Of a stretch of DNA of 27,808 nucleotides, positions 7,698 to 13,665 are shown piece after piece (within the stretch, counting starts at the first letter, position 1; each line of letters opens with the position of its first letter). Under the pieces are notes generated by a model. That model was not told the origin of the DNA, ran no database searches, and saw only the letters and a list, made by a program, of their open reading frames with translations. The DNA lies in contig DIDP01000050.1 in the NCBI GenBank assembly GCA_002418205.1, positions 1-27,808 on the forward strand, in the 5' to 3' direction. This DNA is from Anaerolineales bacterium UBA5797. Its GTDB lineage: Bacteria > Chloroflexota > Anaerolineae > Anaerolineales > Villigracilaceae. A program made the position numbers and the translations under genes.

Positions 7698-9595
7698 AAT
7701 TTGATCTTTCCCAAAAGGATCGTGTCCTGTTGTGGCATGGCATATTCGATCACGCCGGTTTTGATCACATATTCGATGCTTCCATTCTGTGGCGGCCTCG
7801 CCTTTTTCAGTCTGCCGATGTCGATAAAATACTCCGGAAATTCCTCGGGAGCCGATTCGGAGTTTGCATCTTTCTCCCTGACAGGATGAACAGGAACGGG
7901 CTGCGTGTATTCATTTTGGAGTGTGGCGGTCGCAGGCATTGGTTTGCTCTGTCCCTGAACCTCCTTGACCGGACTTGCCTTATAAATGGGAGTTGGAGTC
8001 GGCGCGGGTTCTTTGATAATGACATTCTTGTGCCCCACATTTTCGGGGCGCATCGGTTCGATGGCTGGGTTATCTTTTTCTGTCCCTCCGGTGAAATACC
8101 GATAAACTGTGCCGTTATCCTGAACGAAATAAGAATGTGCGGAATTCCGTGACATATGAAGGATCATGGTGCCGTGTTTCTCGGCGAGTCGCGTCAGATC
8201 GTCAAATGTTGCCAAGTCGATGATCGAAAATGAAGGTGAAATTCTCTGATAAGGTATATCCACGATCATGGAGCCGTATTTCAAATCGATAAGTTTCTCC
8301 TGGCTTTGGCTGGCGGTTTGATAAAACTGAACGCCTGCGAAACCCAGGCCGAATAAGGAAATTGCGAATCCTGCCACGGAGATGTATCTTATGATCCAGA
8401 CCGGCAGCGCCAAACCCAGCAATGTGATTGTGTTCGGTTGCATGCCTGGATTGCTGATCGTCCCCTGTTGTAATGAATGCAACGGGTCTGATTGTATGTT
8501 GTTCCCGGCAAGATAAAATTGCACCTTGTTGTAGGTAAATACGAGGGTGGGGGAGAATGAATCTGTTACCTGATTCCCATCCGCTTCAGATGTGAGGGCA
8601 ACGTCTGTGACGATCTCCAGGGTGTAGGCAGTTTGTTTCAATCCGGCTTCCTGTTCAACCAATGTGACAAGCGACTCGATCTGGCACAGATCAAGGGTGG
8701 TTGTGGTGAAAAAAGAATTTCCGCTAAACGCCGTCCCCGGATTCAATGGGATTGTGCGTTGCCATCCGGTCTGTTCGTCCATGATTCGGGCAACCATCTG
8801 GTATTTGCCTGTTGTGCCCTGAAAATTCGCTCCTGTAAGGTTGTAGGTCAACCCAATGTTAAGGAAACATGTCAATTTTGGGAAAACCGGTTCCCCGACT
8901 TGAACTGTCTCTTTATCGTATACGCCGGGCGTCCCTGTTGCCGAATAGGAGTAATACCCTTCCTGTGTATAGGTGGTATCTCCAATGGGGCGGCTCAACG
9001 GACGGGTAAAGGAATAAACGCTGAACACTACTGACGCCAGCGTGATCAGGCCGAAGATATATAACGCTCCGGCTGGCATCCCGCTGGGAAAGTCGGATGG
9101 CAATCTTTTGTTCCTTTTATGCTCGGCTGGTTTTTTTAGGATATCGGACATAAGAATTACTCCCAGTAGACCTGCTGTCAGCGACATGTTGATCGGCGTG
9201 CGCGCCCACCCGATAGCCTTTCCAAGTTTTGGAATATGCATCCAAAGTTTGCCGACGACCTCATCCCGGGTTGGATGGTACGAATCCAGCCATGTGTTGT
9301 TGTCGCCTTTCAGGATAAAACGATCCGCCTCCAGACCGATAATGCGATGAAATACGAAACTCTTCATCTCTTCATTTCGATAAACAACCACATCGCCCAC
9401 CTGATAGTTTTGTACCGCGCGCGCAAGGATCAGGTCCCCCAGATGGAACCGTTTTTCCATGCTGATCCCGTCCACAATGGCATAGGTCACCGGACCACCC
9501 AATTGGGTCGGCGCAAGTGTTATCCAGAAGCCAAGCAGGATAAAGAAGGAGGTTAATGCCCCGAGTAGAAGCGACTGGCTCTTGTTGACACTCAT
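7694..9595 (-). CDS. Fused SipW-type signal peptidase and DUF5305-like membrane protein
   Basis: A 633-residue protein. Residues 9-29 form a membrane anchor. About 38-125 form an S26B signal peptidase domain with Ser45 (VDGISM), His83 (FVFHRII) and the GDNN box (97-100). This is the Ser-His arrangement of archaeal, ER and SipW enzymes rather than the bacterial Ser-Lys dyad. After more membrane helices (about 136-152 and 176-196), residues about 205-395 match my memory of DUF5305: YSYSATGTPGVYD, a Cys-containing strand (LTCFLN), GWQRTIPL and LDLCQIESL. A helix (about 396-424) leads to a cytoplasmic domain (ATFDDLTRLAEKHGTMILH) and a Pro-rich tail of about 130 residues. I chose the start by alignment with the paralog at 12549; an upstream GTG would add an unlikely extension. 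It is the second gene of the riboswitch-controlled operon. Confidence 0.9.
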   Translation of the reverse strand: MSVNKSQSLLLGALTSFFILLGFWITLAPTQLGGPVTYAIVDGISMEKRFHLGDLILARAVQNYQVGDVVVYRNEEMKSFVFHRIIGLEADRFILKGDNNTWLDSYHPTRDEVVGKLWMHIPKLGKAIGWARTPINMSLTAGLLGVILMSDILKKPAEHKRNKRLPSDFPSGMPAGALYIFGLITLASVVFSVYSFTRPLSRPIGDTTYTQEGYYSYSATGTPGVYDKETVQVGEPVFPKLTCFLNIGLTYNLTGANFQGTTGKYQMVARIMDEQTGWQRTIPLNPGTAFSGNSFFTTTTLDLCQIESLVTLVEQEAGLKQTAYTLEIVTDVALTSEADGNQVTDSFSPTLVFTYNKVQFYLAGNNIQSDPLHSLQQGTISNPGMQPNTITLLGLALPVWIIRYISVAGFAISLFGLGFAGVQFYQTASQSQEKLIDLKYGSMIVDIPYQRISPSFSIIDLATFDDLTRLAEKHGTMILHMSRNSAHSYFVQDNGTVYRYFTGGTEKDNPAIEPMRPENVGHKNVIIKEPAPTPTPIYKASPVKEVQGQSKPMPATATLQNEYTQPVPVHPVREKDANSESAPEEFPEYFIDIGRLKKARPPQNGSIEYVIKTGVIEYAMPQQDTILLGKIKL

Positions 9596-9620
9596 GATGA
9601 TGAAGTGATGGGGTAAGAGA

Positions 9621-9685
9621 CCTGGTCTGCCCCTGGTACCAGCGCCGCGGCTAAAACAACGCAGCACTGGAAAGAACAGACCAGG
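9621..9685 (-). other. Intercistronic hairpin between secreted-protein and signal peptidase genes
   Basis: On the minus strand CCTGGTCTG (9685-9677) pairs with CAGACCAGG (9629-9621), with further internal pairing (CCAGTGC with GCGCTGG). There is no strong T-run after it, so it looks more like an RNA-stabilising or partial-attenuation stem than a full terminator. A hairpin sits at the same place in the paralogous operon. Confidence 0.65.
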
Positions 9686-9706
9686 TTGTAGTGTTACCTG
9701 CGTCGC

Positions 9707-10069
9707 CTAGTTGCTGGCGGCGACCACGCGCAACTGATCAATCGTCGAGACATTTAACCCCGTTGTCGTGCAGGACCAGGTGGTGCCGGTGCCAATTGTG
9801 CAGTCATACCAGGAGCCACCCGAAGATACGAGCTGAACTTTCACGGTCGCGGCAGCCGCACCCACGTCGAATGAGACACTGTCGAGCGTGGAAGGATCAG
9901 TTCCGTTCAATGTGTATTGAACGCTGGTAATGGTATACCCACTGACGGTTCCCGAACCGTCACCCGCTTTGGTGTCCGGGACGGTGTTCGATGCGGCAAA
10001 CGCGTATGCCGCGACCGAGATGGCAACGACGACGAAGACAACGAACAGGATTTTGAGATTACGGTACAT
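9707..10069 (-). CDS. Small secreted protein, TasA/pilin-like candidate (operon 2)
   Basis: A 120-residue protein. A signal segment (about 8-25) ends in AYAFA, followed by ASNTVPDTKAG. The mature part (about 95 residues) alternates hydrophobic and polar residues as in a beta sandwich (GYTITSVQYTLNG, LDSVSFDV, ATVKVQLVSS) and holds two Cys spaced C-x9-C around GTTW, probably a disulfide loop. The start at 10069 follows AAAGGAG and agrees with the paralog at 13001. It is the first gene after the GEMM-I riboswitch and its terminator, so its expression should respond directly to cyclic dinucleotide. Position beside a SipW-type peptidase recalls TasA-like fibre subunits and archaeal pilins. I see no direct TasA sequence motif, so the filament role is inference. 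Confidence 0.88.
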   Translation of the reverse strand: MYRNLKILFVVFVVVAISVAAYAFAASNTVPDTKAGDGSGTVSGYTITSVQYTLNGTDPSTLDSVSFDVGAAAATVKVQLVSSGGSWYDCTIGTGTTWSCTTTGLNVSTIDQLRVVAASN

Positions 10070-10130
10070 GGCTTTACTCCTTTTTGCGTCCCCGCAGCCA
10101 ACGGGTTCGCATGGTGATATGGTCACCCGA

Positions 10131-10159
10131 TAAAAAAGCCTGGCTTTGATAAGCCAGGC
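10131..10159 (-). terminator. Rho-independent terminator in the GEMM-I leader
   Basis: On the minus strand GCCTGGCTT, a loop of four and AAGCCAGGC (10159-10138) are followed by TTTTTTA. It lies between the riboswitch aptamer and the ribosome binding site of the secreted-protein gene, so it is the likely expression platform. The 5' arm could be sequestered by the aptamer's 3' side. Confidence 0.9.
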
Positions 10160-10169
10160 CCAAACAAGC

Positions 10170-10275
10170 ACAAATCGTGTTTGTGATCTTCGGCGGCCTG
10201 GCAGTCGTTGCCGCGTTCGCGGCGGTAGACCCATAGCTTTGCGTCGCCGGTTTTCACCGGGTTTGCCTTTATCGG
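10170..10275 (-). ncRNA. GEMM-I cyclic dinucleotide (c-di-GMP) riboswitch
   Basis: On the minus strand the conserved blocks occur in order: GGCAAACC, a stem CCGGT with GAAA tetraloop and ACCGG, GACGCAAAGC, GGGTCTACC, a second hairpin GCCGC-GAAC-GCGGC, and TGCCAGGCCGCCG. This is the architecture of GEMM-I, including the GNRA loop and its receptor strand. Known members bind c-di-GMP, and a variant subclass binds 3',3'-cGAMP; I cannot place the discriminating base with certainty. A terminator follows about 15 bases later, then the first gene of operon 2. Exact ends are approximate. Confidence 0.93.
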
Positions 10276-10293
10276 ATGTTGTCTTGTACCGTT

Positions 10294-10302
10294 ACTATAG
10301 CA
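10294..10302 (-). promoter_or_regulatory. Extended -10 promoter for the GEMM-I operon
   Basis: TGCTATAGT on the minus strand is an extended -10 element; no convincing -35 box is seen. A start near 10287 would place the aptamer at the 5' end of the transcript, as expected for a riboswitch. Confidence 0.6.
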
Positions 10303-10387
10303 TACCCCGGAAATATAATCCTTGCAGAAGTGTTTCAACGCGATTTGAAAACTGTAAGGTCGAATATCGGGTTTTCCCCCATTGAAA

Positions 10388-10415
10388 AATTTTCAAATCT
10401 TGAGTAGGAGATTTG
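10388..10415 (-). terminator. Weak terminator after operon 1
   Basis: On the minus strand CAAATCT (10415-10409), an 8-nt loop and AGATTTG (10400-10394) are followed by AAAATTTTT. The stem is short and A+T-rich, so read-through from operon 1 into operon 2 is possible. The rest of 10416-10498 shows nothing I can name. Confidence 0.45.
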
Positions 10416-10498
10416 AGGAGGGAATGGATCGGGCCGTGCCCATGTGTTACGCATACGGGCAACATTGGTCGTCAGCGTGGTCCTAGGACTCTCCTTGG

Positions 10499-10894
10499 TT
10501 ATTGGATTGCTGTATCGCAACCTTTGAAGCTGTCGTTCCCTGCCCCGCCAATGCAAACATCGCCGTTGCCCTTGCCGCCGTTGAGAATGTCATCCCCGCC
10601 GCCGCCTACGACACAGTCGCTGCCGCCGCCGCCGCCGAGGTTATCCGCCCCGGCTGTTCCCAGGATCAACTCGCTGGCATTTGTGCCTTTGGTGTTTGTT
10701 CCGATCACAATGGCGGTCAGATTCAGTGCTGCGCATTCCGGGGGTTTGAGGGCGTTGGCAGTGACAGCAAAGGCTTGGTTTGTGAGACGGGTGACCGGCA
10801 CGGATAGATTGGCAGCAAACGCATACGTGCAGCTGGCGTAGATTAGCAAGGTCAGGATCAGGAAAATCAAGCGAAAGGAGGGTGTGGTTCGCAT
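10499..10894 (-). CDS. Small secreted protein with RTX-like Gly/Asp repeats (operon 1)
   Basis: A 131-residue paralog of the protein at 7302-7697, with the same length. A signal segment (about 8-28) ends in TYAFA, followed by ANLSVPVTR. The C-terminal half has glycine/aspartate nonapeptide-like repeats (LILGTAGADNLGGGGG, SDCVVGGGGDDILNGG, DVCIGGAGNDSF). Four Cys are at the same places as in the paralog: near PPEC, in SDC, in DVC and in the final KGCDTAIQ. This argues for conserved disulfides or a metal site added to an RTX-like fold. It starts 17 bp after the stop of the DUF5305-like gene and is the last gene of operon 1. Calcium-dependent folding outside the cell is the usual property of such repeats and is inferred here. 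Confidence 0.88.
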   Translation of the reverse strand: MRTTPSFRLIFLILTLLIYASCTYAFAANLSVPVTRLTNQAFAVTANALKPPECAALNLTAIVIGTNTKGTNASELILGTAGADNLGGGGGSDCVVGGGGDDILNGGKGNGDVCIGGAGNDSFKGCDTAIQ

Positions 10895-10911
10895 GGGGAC
10901 TCCTGAGGTCG

Positions 10912-11958
10912 TCAGGCATCTGCCCGAACGGTATCCGAAACCGTCGGTCGCCCCTGTGGGGCAACCAGGGAGAAGCGATAGACATTCCCGCCACCCTGCA
11001 CATAATAAAAATGCCTGGCGCCCATTTGCGTGTGCAGGATCATGGCGGTAAATCTTTCCGCGAGTTTGGCGAGGTCGTCCATGGAGGCGACCTCGATCAC
11101 GGGCGCGGTCACGAGCGGATCGGCTGTCGGCACATCGATCAGCAGGGATTGATAACGCAGGCGGATGAACCCGGCTTGATCATGACGCGCCAGGCGTTGC
11201 GCCCGCAGGGTCAGGAGCGTCATGCCAGCCGCGGAGATGATGAATCCAAGCCAGGCAAGCCATCTCAAGGTGGAAATCTCCAGGTTGGCGCCCAGCAAGA
11301 GGATCGTGTTGGGGACGAGGCGTTCCTCTGGCAGCGCCCCGGCTTCGACCGGGTTCAGCGGATTGCCGCTCTCTTCGTCTTTGAGCAGGGCAAAATGGAC
11401 GCGGTCATATTTGAAGGTCAGGTTTAGGTCGAATGAGGTGTCCAGTCCCTGCCCGGAAATCTCACCAGCCACCTGGATGTTGGGGCTGATCGTAAGCAGG
11501 TAGGAAGCTGAGTGGAAATCGGTTTCCTGCTGCATGGCTTGAATGAGCGATTCCAGTTGACACAGGTTGAGGCTGGCGGTGGTCTCGAACGCGTTTCCGC
11601 TGAATGCGGTTTCGTTTTGCAAAGGCATCATGCGTTGCCAGCCGCTGGAGGGTTCCGAGACGACCGCGGTCAGTTGGTATGTCCCGGTGACATTCCCGGC
11701 TTGCTGTGCCATGAAGATGTATTTGTAATTGACGTCCACCGCGCAGGTCAGGCGTGGGAAGATCGGGTCGCCGCTTTTCAGCGCGTTCGCATCGTACACT
11801 CCCTGCGGTGCCGAGGCGGAGTATGAAAAGAAACCGATGTGATCGTAAGGAAGCGCGCGGATTTCGGTGCGGGTGGCGGGATGGGAAAATGAAATGATGA
11901 CCAGAATGAAGGATGCCAATGCCAGAAAGCCCAGACTGAAGAATAACCCGTCCAACAA
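10912..11958 (-). CDS. DUF5305-like membrane protein, separated from sipW by one TAG
   Basis: A DUF5305-like protein of 348 residues from the TTG at 11958. It has a membrane helix (about 5-25), an extracytoplasmic domain (YSASAPQGVYD, LTCAVDV, GWQRMMPL, SLNLCQLESLI), a second helix (about 231-253) and a cytoplasmic domain (ASMDDLAKLAERFTAMILH). It aligns along its length with the C-terminal part of the fused protein at 7694-9595 but lacks that protein's long Pro-rich tail. The reading frame is the same as that of the signal peptidase gene upstream, interrupted only by the TAG at 12022-12024; the open frame runs from 12021. No ATG start exists. A CTG at 12015 (after AAAAAGGA) or the TTG pair at 11958 could be used. 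The split may be a recent nonsense change, natural separation with reinitiation, or read-through. Confidence 0.82.
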   Translation of the reverse strand: MLDGLFFSLGFLALASFILVIISFSHPATRTEIRALPYDHIGFFSYSASAPQGVYDANALKSGDPIFPRLTCAVDVNYKYIFMAQQAGNVTGTYQLTAVVSEPSSGWQRMMPLQNETAFSGNAFETTASLNLCQLESLIQAMQQETDFHSASYLLTISPNIQVAGEISGQGLDTSFDLNLTFKYDRVHFALLKDEESGNPLNPVEAGALPEERLVPNTILLLGANLEISTLRWLAWLGFIISAAGMTLLTLRAQRLARHDQAGFIRLRYQSLLIDVPTADPLVTAPVIEVASMDDLAKLAERFTAMILHTQMGARHFYYVQGGGNVYRFSLVAPQGRPTVSDTVRADA

Positions 11959-12021
11959 GCCACCAAGGTTCGTTTTGGGCGACTGGGTTTGCCCGGTGCT
12001 TTTATGCTCGGCCAGCCAGTG

Positions 12022-12549
12022 CTATCCTTTTTTTATCATATCGAGGAACCATGTCTGAATGGATTGTTTGTTCATACTTTTGCTGCCTTTCGATCTGCCC
12101 AAAAAGAGACTGCCCGCCAGGAGCCCGACGAGCAACCATAAGAAGATGGGGTGGCGTAATTTCTGGAGGTACGTGCCGCCCTGCGGGATGCGGATCCATA
12201 GCCGTCCCAGCACATCTTCAGGAAGCGGTTGATAGGTATCGATCCATGGGTTGTTATCGCCCTGCAGGATAAAGCGCCCCAACTCCTGGGCGATGATGCG
12301 GTGGAAGACGTAGCGCTCCATCTCCGGATTATGATAGACGACCGCCTCACCCACCTGATACACAGGTTGCTGATGGGCGATCACCAGGTCGCCGATCTGA
12401 AATCCCGGTTCCATGCTTTCCCCGATGATGATGACGTAGGCCGCTTGTCCGCCGACCTGGGTGGGAGCAAACACCAGCCACAGGGCGAAGAGCAGTACGG
12501 CCCAAAACCCGGAAAAAATATGGAGAGCAAAGCGTTTGTAGATTGTCAT
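12022..12549 (-). CDS. SipW/archaeal-type signal peptidase I (operon 1)
   Basis: A 175-residue S26B signal peptidase with an N-terminal anchor (about 9-30), Ser45 in IIGESM, His83 in YVFHRII, the box GDNN (97-100) and a C-terminal helix (about 134-151). Catalytic positions coincide exactly with those of the fused paralog. Ser-His signal peptidases of this kind process special substrates, for example TasA and TapA in Bacillus; general Lep enzymes use Ser-Lys. The start at ATG 12549 is set by alignment with the paralog; the Shine-Dalgarno site is weak (CAAGGC). It ends in a TAG, and the same frame continues as the DUF5305-like gene. The likely substrates are the small secreted proteins encoded just before and after it. 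Confidence 0.9.
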   Translation of the reverse strand: MTIYKRFALHIFSGFWAVLLFALWLVFAPTQVGGQAAYVIIIGESMEPGFQIGDLVIAHQQPVYQVGEAVVYHNPEMERYVFHRIIAQELGRFILQGDNNPWIDTYQPLPEDVLGRLWIRIPQGGTYLQKLRHPIFLWLLVGLLAGSLFLGRSKGSKSMNKQSIQTWFLDMIKKG

Positions 12550-12576
12550 GCCTTGAACTGCCTGCTTGTTCAGCAA

Positions 12577-12609
12577 AGAGCCTGCAAACCCTAGGCGTCT
12601 GCAGGCTCT
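12577..12609 (-). other. Intercistronic hairpin / possible attenuator in operon 1
   Basis: AGAGCCTGCA (12609-12600 on the minus strand) pairs with TGCAGGCTCT (12586-12577) in a perfect 10-bp stem with a 13-nt loop, followed by TTTGCTG. It lies between the abundant-type secreted protein gene and the signal peptidase gene. It may terminate part of the transcripts or protect the upstream message, giving more substrate than peptidase. Confidence 0.7.
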
Positions 12610-12632
12610 CTGGAGGTTGGCGGTTGGGTGCT

Positions 12633-13001
12633 CTAGTTGGAGGCGATGATGCGGAGTTCGTTCGCCGCCGCGACCGTCACCTGTGGGGAGGTGGTGCTGC
12701 AATTCCAGGTGGTGCCGGAGGTGTTCGAACAGGCATAGTACGAACCGGTGGTCACCAATCTGGCTTTCACGGTGGTGGCGGGAGCGTTCAATGTGAAGGT
12801 GACACTGTCGATGTTGGACGGGTTGGTGGCGTTCAATGTATAGACGACATCCGTGACGGTATAACCGCTGGTTACACTGGCACCCTCACCGGCATAGGTG
12901 GCGGGTACCGTGTTGGAGGCGGCAAAGGCATAGGTAGCCAACATCACGACCAGCACGATCACGAGCAAAGCAGCAAACTTGGGGGTACGAAAAGTAAACA
13001 T
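12633..13001 (-). CDS. Small secreted protein, TasA/pilin-like candidate (operon 1)
   Basis: A 122-residue paralog of the protein at 9707-10069. A signal segment (about 9-25) ends in TYAFA, then ASNTVPATYAGEG. The mature domain has beta-type alternation (GYTVTDVVYTLNATNPS, IDSVTFTL, TTVKARLVTTG) and the same C-x9-C loop around GTTW (YYACSNTSGTTWNCS). The C-terminus (ANELRIIASN) matches the paralog's QLRVVAASN. I chose the ATG at 13001, preceded by AAAAAGGAAATG; longer starts would cover the promoter. It is the first gene of operon 1 and has no riboswitch. It is the likely major exported subunit, by analogy with sipW-tasA loci. The filament role is inferred. Confidence 0.88.
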   Translation of the reverse strand: MFTFRTPKFAALLVIVLVVMLATYAFAASNTVPATYAGEGASVTSGYTVTDVVYTLNATNPSNIDSVTFTLNAPATTVKARLVTTGSYYACSNTSGTTWNCSTTSPQVTVAAANELRIIASN

Positions 13002-13038
13002 TTCATTTCCTTTTTGATGAATTATTCGTTCTGCCCAC

Positions 13039-13066
13039 ATTATGCCAAGTCCCCAAAATATCACAA
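13039..13066 (-). promoter_or_regulatory. Promoter of operon 1
   Basis: On the minus strand TTGTGA (13066-13061), a 16-bp spacer and CATAAT (13044-13039). The predicted start near 13032 leaves a leader of about 30 nt, too short for a riboswitch. Confidence 0.6.
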
Positions 13067-13072
13067 TAAGTA

Positions 13073-13086
13073 GGAATACGTATTCC
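13073..13086. promoter_or_regulatory. 14-bp perfect palindrome next to the operon 1 promoter
   Basis: GGAATACGTATTCC is a perfect palindrome 6 bp upstream of the -35 box of operon 1. A second palindrome, GAATTGCAATTC, lies at 13098-13109. Both are at the right place for an activator or other dimeric regulator. No regulator can be named. Confidence 0.5.
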
Positions 13087-13189
13087 GCATGATTTTTGAA
13101 TTGCAATTCTTTAAGGGGCAACCCGCGCACAGACAGGTCCCCCGCCATGCCTTCGGACTGCAATTTTTGATCCAGATTGGGGTGGGAAT

Positions 13190-13663
13190 TTACAGCGTGG
13201 AAACCCTCAACAACGTCTCCGGAACGATGTTGAAGGCGCGTGCAAAACCGGCGATGAACCGTCCGTTGCGCGGCTTGATCTGCCACAGGTTGAAATCGCC
13301 CAGACTGAAGAATTGTTCTGACTCGGGAAAACGCTCGAGGTAGTGGTGCCGGGCTTGGGCGTAGTGTGGATCTGTTCGGAGCAGAACCCCAGCCGTCCCG
13401 TGGAGGGAGAGGCGGGCGAGTGTCTGCGGGTCGGCGCGGCGGTCATCGGTCTCCGTCAACAGGAGGCTGACGCGCGCGTCCTTTTCCATATCCCCGGTAT
13501 GTTTGCCGAGTTTGCTGACGTGAATGTAGAACGCGGAAAAATCGCTTTCGACGGCAACCGCAACCATGGCGAGATACGGTTCGCCTTCGTGCAGGGTGCC
13601 GAGCGCGGCGATACGCGTCTCCCGCAGGAGACGCGCCAGGGTAAGTTCTGAAGCGGGGTCCAT
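13190..13663 (-). CDS. Pyridoxamine 5'-phosphate oxidase-fold (HugZ-like) FMN protein
   Basis: A 157-residue protein of the FMN-binding split-barrel family. The start (LTLARLLRETRIAALGTLHEGEPYLAMV) is typical of PPOX-related proteins, followed by FYIHVSKLGKHTGDMEKDARVSLLL and a phosphate-binding type segment. HARVSLL-like and LHGTAG strands and the C-terminal FNLWQIKPRNGRFIAGFARA resemble heme-utilisation protein HugZ. It probably binds FMN or heme and is cytoplasmic. Its ATG lies 2 bp after the htpG stop, so the two form an operon with coupled translation. The substrate is not predictable from the sequence. Confidence 0.87.
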   Translation of the reverse strand: MDPASELTLARLLRETRIAALGTLHEGEPYLAMVAVAVESDFSAFYIHVSKLGKHTGDMEKDARVSLLLTETDDRRADPQTLARLSLHGTAGVLLRTDPHYAQARHHYLERFPESEQFFSLGDFNLWQIKPRNGRFIAGFARAFNIVPETLLRVSTL

Positions 13664-13665
13664 GC

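Noticed and set aside
7390..7743. 117-codon frame overlapping the RTX-like gene
   Set aside because: A frame-shifted reading of repeats in the true gene, which has the signal peptide and the ATGA coupling.
10123..10338. 71-codon frame on the minus strand
   Set aside because: It translates the GEMM-I aptamer and its terminator; the RNA explains the sequence better.
10560..10660. Short repeated GCCGCC runs that look like a tandem array or CRISPR
   Set aside because: They are the coding sequence of glycine/aspartate repeats on the minus strand; there are no uniform repeats with unique spacers.
13091..13189. Possible second GEMM riboswitch before operon 1
   Set aside because: No GCAAACC or GACGCAAAG block is present and the predicted leader is only about 30 nt.
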